A stretch of DNA of 64,000 bases from Selaginella moellendorffii (taxonomy: Eukaryota; Streptophyta; Lycopodiopsida; Selaginellales; Selaginellaceae), in assembly GCF_000143415.4 (NCBI RefSeq), contig NW_003314262.1, positions 3,725,799 through 3,789,798 of the forward strand, read 5' to 3'. Shown here in pieces: positions 35,873 to 46,675 of the stretch. Under the pieces are notes generated by a model, which saw only the letters and a list, made by a program, of their open reading frames with translations, was not told the DNA's origin and made no database searches. Position numbers and translations under genes: made by a program. The stretch's first letter is position 1. Each line of letters starts with the position of its first letter.

Positions 35873-36262
35873 ATTGCTAGCAAAACACAATAAAAACACC
35901 ATAGAGAGAAAAGGAAATGCATCACCTTGCCAGTAGCTCAACTACAGATGGATCAAAGCCCATACTAAAAGAATTCTCCGGAACATAGCCTGGCAGCCGG
36001 AACCTTGAAGAAAACTACGGTACAACCGAGAAAGATCCTTCAGCGTTTCTGATTCTCCATCTTGAGGGCTGGTGCTCTCCTATTCTCCACCGCGGCGGCA
36101 GCCTCGTTGGTGGCATCGCTCGCTCGCCACAATCAAATTCACGGTGATGAGATTTGGTTGCCAGGTACGCCGTCAGATAATCTTGAATCCACAAATGCGA
36201 TTGCGGCATACCTTCCATCCAGAGGGAAGCTTCCCTGGTCCCACAAATTTGGGTCCCACAAA
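35873..36262 (-). pseudogene. TBC Rab-GAP gene fragment, unit 1
   Basis: Minus-strand sequence matches the TBC gene in pieces: intron 3 and the exon ending YRQG (compare 25625-25790), then, after a deletion, exon-1 and 5'-flank sequence (compare 26425-26600). The coding pieces are out of frame and exon 2 is gone. It is a copy of genomic DNA, since intron sequence is included. Confidence 0.85.
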
Positions 36263-36639
36263 TGGCTCAATGTCCTAGTCATAGGCGTCAGCCGCCATGT
36301 CAGATCCTCATTAGAAAAGTTGACAAGCCTTTTCTTCAATATTGAAAATATAATTGTCTTTAAGCAGGGGCACCAAAAATCAAGAGTGCAAAGTGTGTAA
36401 ACAGTTTATGAATAAATGAAGATCCAAGATTTCCCCTTGTTCTCCAGGTAAGCCAGATTTTCTTTTCTTTCTATTCGTTCTTATTGAGTTTTTCAATTAA
36501 TTCTAGCAATATCTTCTCTGGAAGGTTTTTCTCCTCCAAATCAAAATCTAAATGGTAAAGCTTCATGTTTTGCAAATAGAGCTAGAAAACAATAGCAATG
36601 CATCAGCCTTCATGGTTTCAGGCTTTGTTGGACATCAAG

Positions 36640-37410
36640 AACATCCCTGCAAGGTGCCATTCAGCCAAGAATGCAGAGATGATCAAGGGACTTGCAACCA
36701 CACAAACACTTTGCAGATCTCTGTCCTAGGCCACTTTTCCACACTCAAAGTGTGCAATGTGAAGTGGCTCATCGATACATCACATTTATCATCAATAATA
36801 ACCTAATCTTGTATTTCCATGCCAGTTCTAGTGCCAAGGAGAGTTTGTTGGTTGCATTATAGCATGATTTCTTCTTGGCAAGACACTCCCTTACTAGACA
36901 TATAATTATCTTATTTTCATTGAATAGATCTTGACATGATAAATGTAGATAATTGCCATGGCAATAGAAAAAAATTGATTGTTGTCCCCTTTTTTATTCT
37001 GTCCTAGTGAATTTAATTTTTTTCTGGCAGTCCCTGGCCATAAAACAATTATAAGTAAATATGCAACTAAATATGAAACTAAATGTCCAAATTATGTAAA
37101 TATAATATGCAACTAACTTATGAAGAATCTAAAGTTATTTTAGCATCTAAAAAACAAACGGATAAAAAACTTTAAGTTCTAACTTAATATCCCAATATAA
37201 AAATCTTAATGTTCACATATTTAGCACAGATATTGATTTTAGGTTTAGGGCTGTGCCGTGGGCTATACCTTTTAGAAGGATTCAGACAGATAGTTTAGAT
37301 GAGGTGGCATGCCACGTGGCATACATTTTCTACAATATGCAGCCCATGTGGCACACTTTATGTACTCAAAACATGCCACGTGGCAAACCCTTACCTTTGG
37401 ATGCCACGTT
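36640..37410. other. AT-rich tail of repeat unit 1
   Basis: No gene recognised; the stretch is repeated at about 41740-42510. G-box-like palindromes GCCACGTGGC occur at about 37312 and 37375 and again in unit 2, resembling CACGTGGCA stretches in the LTR at 63075-63110. Confidence 0.5.
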
Positions 37411-37575
37411 GCCACATTATCCTTGCTAGGGTTTTTGATTTCTCTTGCCTGGATTAGGTTGCTGAGCACCATGAGCAAGCCTTTGCTAAGGTATACTGGC
37501 TAGTAGTGGATTAGCTTTGGAGGTATCTTAATTTTCTTAATTGCTTCTCAGCGTTTAGGGTTTAAGGTTTAAGCT
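37411..37575 (-). repeat. 165-bp segment in inverted orientation
   Basis: Its reverse complement matches 42515-42688 and, with a deletion, 32324-32450. The flanks on both sides (GGATGCCACGTT left, GGGATGATGCATATGATGG right) run in the same direction in both places, so only this segment is flipped. Confidence 0.8.
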
Positions 37576-39123
37576 CGGGATGATGCATATGATGGCATGG
37601 AATGAGCAGGGGGTGAACCATGAGGAGTTTAGGTGGGAACCCTAAATGCTAAATTGCAAGATGGTGAGCATGCGTCTTTAAACAATTGAAGTAGATGTGT
37701 TTTAAATGCATATATCTTGCCTAGTTATATCTTCTCTTTTGGGAGGTATACCTTTCCTCTAATACCTGCAATCACATATTGCTTGCCAAATATATTTTCA
37801 TTACACACGTAAAACTTTATAAGTTTATATAGAATAATTAGTTTAGATCACATTAAATCACATAATCTATTTTCATGTTTATTGCCGCTACCTATAATAT
37901 AAATTTCTAAGCATAGATCATATTCAATTTTGACAAATTTTTATGAATATCACCATCCACCACTATATAATAATACTAGAAATCTAAGAAATAATGACCT
38001 GTGCCGATTTAGTTTGGTTGTAACATTTAAGCTAAACATAGGTTACAATTAAGTAAATGCATTTGCCTAACTCCCGCTGATGCATTAAAATCTTAAAATC
38101 TTCTCTATCATTCGGTTGCATTCGTGCAATTCGGGCCACCTTGCGAGGCTGAGCAAACGGTGACGAAATGTTCTCGTCCTGAGCCTGATCGACTTGGGGC
38201 TGCTGCAGATGCTCAAGCTCTCCTTGGCACTGGAGTTTACAGTAAAGCGAGCTTTGTGCAGGACCCTCCTGCAGTGGCGGCTACTGAGTTTGGTTGCACG
38301 GAGATACAAGATCGGGTTTCTGTTGATTCTAAATGTCTCCAACCCCTATGTATCGATGACCCGTTTCGCATCGCATACCTTGATTGCCAAAAGGCGGCCT
38401 GCGACTAAGATCTGCAAAGTGTTCATGTGGTTGCAAGTTCCATGATCGTCTCTGCATTCTTGGCTGAGTGGCACCTTTCACTCGATGCAGAACAGGTTCT
38501 TCCTGGGTGTGGAACTGGAGTGGCGTTGGAGGATAATTTAGGTAACCTGGGGCACGACTTCTTGGGCAGCCATGAATTTGCCGAGCATCGGCTATGGCAG
38601 CGCGAGGAGTCCCCAGACTAGATGCTCACGAGGCGCCTCCCAATCAAGGACATCCTGGCGGCGGTCCACCCTGGAGGAGAGATTGATCCAAAGCTGGAGA
38701 CCACGCTGTACACCAGTGCTATCGCAGTGCACAATGCCTCGCGCCAGCAGTCATCCAATAGAAGAAACTATCGTGATAAAGCAAGAAAAGAAAATCAGAG
38801 AGATTTAGCAAACCTTTAAGTCAACCAGCTTAAATAGTGCCTGTAGCTGGGCGGGCTTGCGCTTGATGGAGGCATAGATCGCGACTGACCATTCTGGAAC
38901 TGCCTTGGAGGCCGACCGGGCTTGCGCTTGGGAGGCATCATTTCTGGAGCTGGCCCCTTGCGAATTCCTGGCGGGAATCACGGCGCTTTGAAATAAAACC
39001 CTGGAGGAACTTCATTTGCATGAATCACCGGAGCGATGGCGCGTAAAGAAGCGATGGTGAGGGTTTCTCAGAGTGAAGGATCGATAAAGAGTCTGGACGC
39101 GCTGCAAGCTATTTGGTTTTCTT

Positions 39124-39747
39124 TTGGTCTATAAGCGAGAAAGAGTTCCAAAGATGGAGGATAATTTAGGTACCTGGGGCACGAGTTCTCGTCGTGGGAG
39201 CCGAGCATCTGCTATGGCAGCGCAGGACTCCCCAGAATCGTCAACCAAGAATCGTCACCAGGCGCCTCCCAATCAAGGTCATCGTGGCGGCGCTCCAGCG
39301 GCCCCCGGGCCTCGTCCGCGAGGCGGTGGAGCTTTTCTTCCGCCGAGCTCTCCCAGAAGCCCGCCAGCTCCATGCGACGTCGTGCTCCACACCACGCTGC
39401 TCAACATGTACGTGGCCGGGTTAAGGCCCAGAAGCTCTTCGACCAGACGCTCGAGCCCAACAACATCACCTTCTCGGCCTACGCTAGAAACGGCCACTTT
39501 GGCATGGAGCATCGAACAGGACGGCTACAAGCCCGACAGCGTCACCTTCACGCACGTCCTCTACGCTTGCAGCCATGGCGGCTTCGTGGACCTTACAGCG
39601 ACGCTGGGAAGTGGAACATGGCCGCCAAGGTCCACAAGTTGATATCAGCGTGACCGGGGAATAAAGAAGCCCGGCAGCAGGAGCTGGATCGAGATCAATG
39701 GCAAGATGAACGAGCTAATCGTAAGCTATTCCTGGCACCTGTAACTA
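39124..39747 (+). pseudogene. PPR gene fragment in unit 2, broken
   Basis: Same fragment as in unit 1 but without the hAT insertion; it retains LVREAVELFF upstream and KLFDQTLEPNNITFSAYARNGH, QDGYKPDSVTFTHVLYACSHGGF and the E-type KPGSSWIEINGKMNELI in different frames. Not translatable as one protein. Confidence 0.75.
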
Positions 39748-39934
39748 GATCTACCAGAGAAGTGATGAAACAATACGTCTACATACCTGATACAAAGAAA
39801 AGGCTGCATGACGCCGAAGAGGATGAGAAGCAAGATATTCTCTACTTGCATAGCTAGAAGCTGGCCATGGGGCAAACTCCTCCAAAGGCGACCATCAGAT
39901 TGATTGTTATTATTTATGTGAGTAATTCTGTTAC

Positions 39935-40774
39935 TTAGCACTGATTATCATTTTTAATATAGTCCACCTCTCCAGAGAAGTAGCTGGCTATGGTGTCCCA
40001 CGGATTTGGAAGACTATCATTGGTCACATAAACCCAGCCCACATTCTGCTGGTAAGCACGATCAATAACATCTCCATAGTCAAAGCTTGACACATTCACA
40101 TCCGTGACATTGTAGAACAGGGCATAAAAGTTATACCTCGAATACTTGCTCGTCCAGGAACTCTGAGTCATAGACAGCCCACCAACACCGCTCTCAAAAA
40201 TACAAATCACATCGGCTACCCGAGAACCATTATAGAAGAGGTATGTCTCCAGGGTTGGAGCTCCGGGATTATTAACCACTAGAGAGCTCGAATTCTTGGA
40301 CTTCACGTAGTTGTAGAGGCTTTGATAGTAAGGCTGCTTCCCGTCTGTGTTGGCAACTTCGTCGAAGAAAATTCCATTGATAGTTGGATAGAAGCGGTAC
40401 CACGTATCGACGTCGTCTTGGACCAAATTGGAAGCTCTGTTGCTGTAATTAGTCGAGACATAGCCGATAACCAGGCCTGTTTGGCGCTGGAGGGCCGTAA
40501 TAACATTCTGGTAGCTTGATTGAGCTGCAGAGCCTGGACCATTGGACGGATTTGCGATTGCTACGATCCGGTTTGGTAGCGTGGTGGCAGCAGAATTGAG
40601 AGAAGACCATGCCTGGGAATTTGAAGAAGGATCGAAGTAGGCCGGTACCATGATCCTCATTTTTTCACATCTTTGGGACCACACTAACTGGCATGCAAGG
40701 CTGAGCACCTGGAAGAACAAGAGAGCAAGAGAAAGCATTTTCCTATTCATGATCTTCAGGTTTTTCCTGAACAA
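39935..40774 (-). CDS. Spherulin-4 / GH135-like secreted glycosidase, copy 2
   Basis: Full-length, intronless, 279 aa, same signal peptide and acidic residues (Asp138, Glu139, Glu194) as copy 1, with Ser at residue 50. The 5' flank and downstream sequence are also nearly identical to copy 1 over kilobases, so promoter and gene were duplicated together and both copies should behave alike if expressed. Confidence 0.85.
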   Translation of the reverse strand: MFRKNLKIMNRKMLSLALLFFQVLSLACQLVWSQRCEKMRIMVPAYFDPSSNSQAWSSLNSAATTLPNRIVAIANPSNGPGSAAQSSYQNVITALQRQTGLVIGYVSTNYSNRASNLVQDDVDTWYRFYPTINGIFFDEVANTDGKQPYYQSLYNYVKSKNSSSLVVNNPGAPTLETYLFYNGSRVADVICIFESGVGGLSMTQSSWTSKYSRYNFYALFYNVTDVNVSSFDYGDVIDRAYQQNVGWVYVTNDSLPNPWDTIASYFSGEVDYIKNDNQC

Positions 40775-40969
40775 TGAGCTTCAAGATCAGGGTAAGATGG
40801 CTTAAGAACTCGATACTGAGTAGTTTCAAGCAGGACAGCTGTCATTGAACTTATGGCTCAAGTTAAGTAAGATCAACGGCAACTTCTTAAGTCAAAGCTC
40901 GTTATGTAACCAAGACCAAACTTCGCAGCGAACATGATAGCTACACAACATCGACGTACCAGCAGTTCA

Positions 40970-41362
40970 TGCATTGCTAGCAAAACACAATAAAAACACC
41001 ATAGAGAGAAAAGGAAATGCATCACCTTGCCAGTAGCTCAACTACAGATGGATCAAAGCCCATACTAAAAGAATTCTCCGGAACATAGCCTGGCAGCCGG
41101 AACCTTGAAGAAAACTACGGTACAACCGAGAAAGATCCTTCAGCGTTTCTGATTCTCCATCTTGAGGGCTGGTGCTCTCCTATTCTCCACCGCGGCGGCA
41201 GCCTCGTTGGTGGCATCGCTCGCTCGCCACAATCAAATTCACGGTGATGAGATTTGGTTGCCAGGTACGCCGTCAGATAATCTTGAATCCACAAATGCGA
41301 TTGCGGCATACCTTCCATCCAGAGGGAAGCTTCCCTGGTCCCACAAATTTGGGTCCCACAAA
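40970..41362 (-). pseudogene. TBC Rab-GAP gene fragment, unit 2
   Basis: Nearly identical to the fragment of unit 1, with the same internal deletion (GATCCTTCAGCG junction). It was therefore already deleted when unit 1 and unit 2 separated. Confidence 0.85.
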
Positions 41363-42514
41363 TGGCTCAATGTCCTAGTCATAGGCGTCAGCCGCCATGT
41401 CAGATCCTCATTAGAAAAGTTGACAAGCCTTTTCTTCAATATTGAAAATATAATTGTCTTTAAGCAGGGGCACCAAAGATCAAGAGTGCAAAGTGTGTAA
41501 ACAGTTTATGAATAAATGAAGATCCAAGATTTCTCCAGGTAAGCCAGATTTTCTTTTCTTTCTATTCGTTCTTATTGAGTTTTTCAATTAATTCTAGCAA
41601 TATCTTCTCTGGAAGGTTTTTCTCCTCCGAATCAAAATCTAAATGGTAAAGCTTCATGTTTTGCAAATAGAGCTAGAAAACAATAGCAATGCATCAGCCG
41701 TCATGGTTTCAGGCTTTGTTGGACATCAAGAACATCCCTAGGTGTTGTTCTGCATTGAGTGCAAGGTGCCATTCAGCCAAGAATGCAGAGATGATCAAGG
41801 GACTTGCAACCACACAAACACTTTGCAGATCTCTGTCCTAGGCCACTTTTCCACACTCAAAGTGTGCAATGTGAAGTGGCTCATCGATACATCACATTTA
41901 TCATCAATCTTGTATTTCCATGCCAGTCTAGTGCCAAGGAGAGTTTGTTGGTTGCATTATAGCATGATTTCTTCTTGGCAAGACACTCCCTTACTAGACA
42001 TATAATTATCTTATTTTCATTGAATAGATCTTGACATGATAAATGTAGATAATTGCCATGGCAATAGAAAAAAATTGATTGTTGTCCCCTTTTTTATTCT
42101 GTCCTAGTGAATTTAATTTTTTTCTGGCAGTCCCTGGCCATAAAACAATTATAAGTAAATATGCAACTAAATATGAAACTAAATGTCCAAATTATGCAAC
42201 TAAATGCCCATATAGCTTTTGTCTTTCTTATATTTTAGCATCTAAAAAACAAACGGATAAAAAACTTTAAGTTCTAACTTAATATCCCAATATAAAAAAC
42301 TTAATGTTCACATATTTAGCACAGATATTGTTTAGGTTTAGGGCTTGTGCCGTGGGCTATACCTTTTAGAAGGATTCAGACAGATAGTTTAGATGAGGTG
42401 GCATGCCACGTGGCATACATTTTCTACAATATGCAGCCCATGTGGCACACTTTATGTACTCAAAACATACCACGTGGCAAACCCTTACTTTTGGATGCCA
42501 CGTTGGCATCTTGG

Positions 42515-42688
42515 AGCTTAAACCTTAAACCCTAAACGCTGAGAAGCAATTAAGAAAATTAAGATACCTCCAAAGCTAATCCACTACTAGTTATGTGGAC
42601 CAGTATACCTTAGCAAAGGCTTGCTCATGGTGCTCAGCAACCTAATCCAGGCAAGAGAAATCAAAAACCCTAGCAAGGATAATGTGGC
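42515..42688 (+). repeat. 174-bp counterpart of the inverted segment
   Basis: Begins AGCTTAAACCTTAAACCCTA and ends GCAAGGATAATGTGGC; the same segment lies flipped at 37411-37575. Confidence 0.8.
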
Positions 42689-44207
42689 AAAGAATGAGCG
42701 GGGATGATGCATATGATGGCATGGAATGAGCAGGGGGTGAACCATGAGGAGTTTAGGTGGGAACCCTAAATGCTAAATTGCAAGATGGTGAGCATGCGTC
42801 TTTAAACAATTGAAGTAGATGTGTTTTAAATGCATATATCTTGCCTAGTTATACCTTCTCTTTTGGGAGGTATACCTTTCCTCTACCAAATATATTTTCA
42901 TTACACACGTAGAACTTTATAAGTTTATATAGAATAATTAGTTTTGATCACATTAAATCACATAATCTATTTTCATGTTTATTGCCGCTACCTATAATAT
43001 AAATTTCTAAGCATAGATCATATTCAATTTTGACATTTTTTTATCAATATCACCATCCACCACTATATAATAATACTAGAAATCTAAGAAATAATGACCT
43101 GTGTTTGGTTGTAATATTTAAGCTAAACATAGGTTACAATTAAGTAAATGCATTTGCCTAACTCCCGCTGATGCATTAAAATCTTAAAATCTTCTCTATC
43201 ATTCGGTTGCATTCGTGCAATTCGGGCCACCTTGCGAGGCTGAGCAAACGGTGACGAAATGTTCTCGTCCTGAGTCTGATCGACTTGGGGCTGCTGCAGA
43301 TGCTCAAGCTCTCCTTGGCACTGGAGTTTACAGTAAAGCGAGCTTTGTGCAGGACCCTCCTGCAGTGGCGGCTACTGAGTTTGGTTGCACGGAGATACAA
43401 GATCGGGTTTCTGTTGATTCTAAATGTCTCCAACCCCTATGTATCGATGACCCGTTTCGCATCGCATACCTTGATTGCCAAAAGGCGGCCTGCGACTAAG
43501 ATCTGCAAAGTGTTCATGTGGTTGCAAGTTCCATGATCGTCTCTGCATTCTTGGCTGAGTGGCACCTTTCACTCGATGCAGAACAGGTTCTTCCTGGGTG
43601 TGGAACTGGAGTGGCGTTGGAGGATAATTTAGGTAACCTGGGGCACGAGTTCTTGGGCAGCCATGAATTTGCCGAGCATCGGCTATGGCAGCGCAGGAGT
43701 CCCCAGTCTAGATGCTCACGAGGCGCCTCCCAATCAAGGACATCCTGGCGGCGGTCCACCCTGGAGGAGAGATTGATCCAAAGCTGGAGACCACGCTGAA
43801 CACCAGTGCTATCGCAGTGCACAATGCCTCGCGCCAGCAGTCATCCAATAGAAGAAACTATCGTGATAAAGCAAGAAAAGAAAATCAGAGAGATTTAGTA
43901 AACCTTTAAGTCAACCAGCTTAAATAGTGGCTTGCGCTTGATGGAGGCATAGATCGCGACTGACCATTCTGGAACTGCCTTGGAGGCCGACCGGGCTTGC
44001 GCTTGGGAGGCATCATTTCTGGAGCTGGCCCCTTGCGAATTCCTGGCGGGAATCACGGCGCTTTGAAATAAAACCCTGGAGGAACTTGACATGGGGCATT
44101 TGCATGAATCACCGGAGCGATGGCGCGTAAAGAAGCGATGGTGAGGGTTTCTCAGAGTGAAGGATCGATAAAGAGTCTGGACGCGCTGCAAGCTATTTGG
44201 TTTTCTT

Positions 44208-44861
44208 TTGGTCTATAAGCGAGAAAGAGTTTCAAAGATGGAGGATAATTTAGGTACCTGGGGCACGAGTTCTCGTCGTGGGAGCCGAGCATCTGCTATG
44301 GCAGCGCAGGACTCCCCAGAATCGTCAACCAAGAATCGTCACCAGGCGCCTCCCAATCAAGGTCATCCTGGCGGCGCTCCAGCGGCCCCCGGGCCTCGTC
44401 CGCGAGGCGGTGGAGCTTTTCTTCCACCGCTGCGCCGCCGAGCTCTCCCAGAAGCCCGCCAGCTCCATGCGACGTCGTGCTCCACACCACGCTGGCTGCT
44501 CAACATGTACGTGGCCGGGTTAAGGCCCAGAAGCTCTTCGACCAGACGCTCGAGCCCAACAACATCACCTTCTCGGCCTACGCTAGAAACGGCCACTTTG
44601 GCATGGAGCATCGAACAGGACGGCTACAAGCCCGACAGCGTCACCTTCACGCACGTCCTCTACGCTTGCAGCCATGGCGGCTTCGTGGACCTTACAGCGA
44701 CGCTGGGAAGTGGAACATGGCCGCCAAGGTCCACAAGTTGATATAAGCGTGACCGGGGAATAAAGAAGCCCGGCAGCAGGAGCTGGATCGAGATCAATGG
44801 CAAGATGAACGAGTTCATCGTAAACGATTCCTGGCACACGTACCTCGCCCAGATCCGCTAG
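44208..44861 (+). pseudogene. PPR gene fragment in unit 3, broken
   Basis: The longest of the three copies: its end still reads SSWIEINGKMNEFIVND, then SWHTYLAQIR and a TAG (44859-44861), a normal E-class PPR ending. Frame breaks remain in the middle, including an extra HRCAAELSQKPASS segment absent from unit 2. Confidence 0.78.
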
Positions 44862-44984
44862 AGAAGTGATGAAACAATAGCAAGATATTCTCTACTTCCA
44901 TAGCTAGAAGCTGGCCATGGGGCAAACTCCTCCAAAGGCGACCATCAGATTGATTGTTATTATTTATGTGAGTAATTCTGTTAC

Positions 44985-45824
44985 TTAGCACTGATTATCA
45001 TTTTTAATATAGTCCACCTCTCCAGAGAAGTAGCTGGCTATGGTGTCCCACGGATTTGGAAGACTATCATTGGTCACATAAACCCAGCCCACATTCTGCT
45101 GGTAAGCACGATCAATAACATCTCCATAGTCAAAGCTTGACACATTCACATCCGTGACATTGTAGAACAGGGCATAAAAGTTATACCTCGAATAATTGCT
45201 CGTCCAGGAACTCTGAGTCATAGACAGCCCACCAACACCGCTCTCAAAAATACAAATCACATCGGCTACCCGAGAACCATTATAGAAGAGGTATGTCTCC
45301 AGGGTTGGAGCTCCGGGATTATTAACCACTAGAGAGCTCGAATTCTTGGACTTCACGTAGTTGTAGAGGCTTTGATAGTAAGGCTGCTTCCCGTCTGTGT
45401 TGGCAACTTCGTCGAAGAAAATTCCATTGATAGTTGGATAGAAGCGGTACCACGTATCGACGTCGTCTTGGACCAAATTGGAAGCTCTGTTGCTGTAATT
45501 AGTCGAGACATAGCCGATAACCAGGCCTGTTTGGCGCTGGAGGGCCGTAATAACATTCTGGTAGCTTGATTGAGCTGCAGAGCCTGGACCATTGGACGGA
45601 TTTGCGATTGCTACGATCCGGTTTGGTAGCGTGGTGGCAGCAGAATTGAGAGAAGACCATGCCTGGGAATTTGAAGAAGGATCGAAGTAGGCCGGTACCA
45701 TGATCCTCATTTGTTCACAGCTTTGGGACCACACTAACTGGCATGCAAGGCTGAGCACCTGAAAGAACAAGAGAGCAAGAGAAAGCATTTTCCTATTCAT
45801 GATCTTCAGGATTTTCCTGAACAA
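44985..45824 (-). CDS. Spherulin-4 / GH135-like secreted glycosidase, copy 3
   Basis: Full-length, intronless, 279 aa. It is the most divergent of the three, yet differs in only a handful of residues: Ile for Asn at 5, Ser for Arg at 35, Gln for Lys at 38, and Asn for Lys in the TSNYS segment, which creates an extra N-glycosylation sequon. Catalytic-type residues are unchanged. Its upstream flank diverges from copies 1 and 2 beyond about 45900. Confidence 0.85.
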   Translation of the reverse strand: MFRKILKIMNRKMLSLALLFFQVLSLACQLVWSQSCEQMRIMVPAYFDPSSNSQAWSSLNSAATTLPNRIVAIANPSNGPGSAAQSSYQNVITALQRQTGLVIGYVSTNYSNRASNLVQDDVDTWYRFYPTINGIFFDEVANTDGKQPYYQSLYNYVKSKNSSSLVVNNPGAPTLETYLFYNGSRVADVICIFESGVGGLSMTQSSWTSNYSRYNFYALFYNVTDVNVSSFDYGDVIDRAYQQNVGWVYVTNDSLPNPWDTIASYFSGEVDYIKNDNQC

Positions 45825-46011
45825 TGAGCTTCAAGATCAGGGTAAGATGGCTTAAGAACTCGACCACGAACTTACTGAGTAGTTTCAAGCAGGACAGCTG
45901 TCATTGAACGTATGGCTCAAGTTACGTAAGATCAACGGCAACTTTTAAGTCAGCGCTCGTTACGTAAAACCTCGTGATAGCTACACAACACGACGTAAGG
46001 AAATGGGCCAG

Positions 46012-46132
46012 CAGTTACTAAAAGAATTCTCCGGAACATAGCCTGGCCGCCAGAACCTTAAAAAAAACTACCATTCTCCGGGTATACCGAGAAAGATCAT
46101 TGTCGATCACATGCTCAATCTCAGCGTTTCTG
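46012..46132 (-). pseudogene. TBC Rab-GAP gene fragment, unit 3 (short)
   Basis: Matches 25718-25835 of the TBC gene (ACTAAAAGAATTCTCCGGAA through CTCAGCGTTTCTG) and ends there. It keeps the stretch deleted in units 1 and 2. Confidence 0.82.
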
Positions 46133-46675
46133 GTATTCACAATGGAAAATGGTGCTTGAGAGAAAGCAAACCTTGATAGTTAAAAGCTTGGTTTATGGAA
46201 AATGGTGCATGAAATTCCCTGAAAGAAAGCAAGACTTATCTTGGTTTCAAAGAGATTGCCCGTCCTTGGTTCTGAAAGAGATTGGCTGAAGAATAGCTTG
46301 GTTTTGAGACTAACACCTTGGGAGATGATGAATCAAAGGCAGTTGAAACAGGTCGAGATAATTTGGATGAACCGCTTCAGAGTTGTATGGAAGCTCCAGA
46401 GTTGACAACAGAGTGCCAATTAGATCAAAAGCCTTTAATGGTGGTGTTCAAAGTGTCGCGAAGGTGATGTTACTGAGAAGAATAATGTGGTCTTGGGTTC
46501 GATCATATGCGGCGCCAAAGGAATAATTCCATTTGCCAAAATTATCCAGCTAGCATATTCCTTCCCAGCGGGCAATGCGCTAAAATATAGGGCACCCCGC
46601 GCCCGAGGGTTTCCCACACTGTGCCCTTTCTTTCTCTCTTCTGCCTATCGCCGCCTTTCGATCTTCTTCGCAAGG
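46133..46675. other. Upstream region of the CHCH-domain gene with degenerate coding-like debris
   Basis: A plus-strand stretch (about 46290-46460) reads open for some 50 codons (GDDESKAVETGRDNLDEPLQ region) but has no start, is bounded by stops and matches no family I know. GGAAAATGGTGC is repeated at 46145 and 46197. The promoter of the CHCH gene should lie at the right end. Confidence 0.35.

Larger units (their letters stand above)
32324..37410. repeat. Tandem repeat unit 1 (about 5.1 kb)
   Basis: Corresponding landmarks recur at constant spacing: TATAATATAAATTTCTAAGC at 32776, 37891 and 42991, and the spherulin gene at 34844, 39935 and 44985. Each unit holds an AT-rich segment, the 5' block, a dead PPR fragment, the spherulin gene (minus), a dead TBC fragment and an AT-rich tail. 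Unit edges are approximate. Confidence 0.85.
37411..42514. repeat. Tandem repeat unit 2 (about 5.1 kb)
   Basis: Same order of segments as unit 1, nearly identical over the spherulin gene and TBC fragment. It begins with a 165-bp segment that is inverted relative to the other units. Confidence 0.85.
42515..46132. repeat. Tandem repeat unit 3, truncated at the right
   Basis: Matches units 1 and 2 through the spherulin gene, then stops after a short piece of TBC sequence. Its TBC piece keeps bases (CGATCACATGCTCAATCTC, 46097 on) missing from units 1 and 2, so it may be closer to the ancestral arrangement. Confidence 0.8.
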
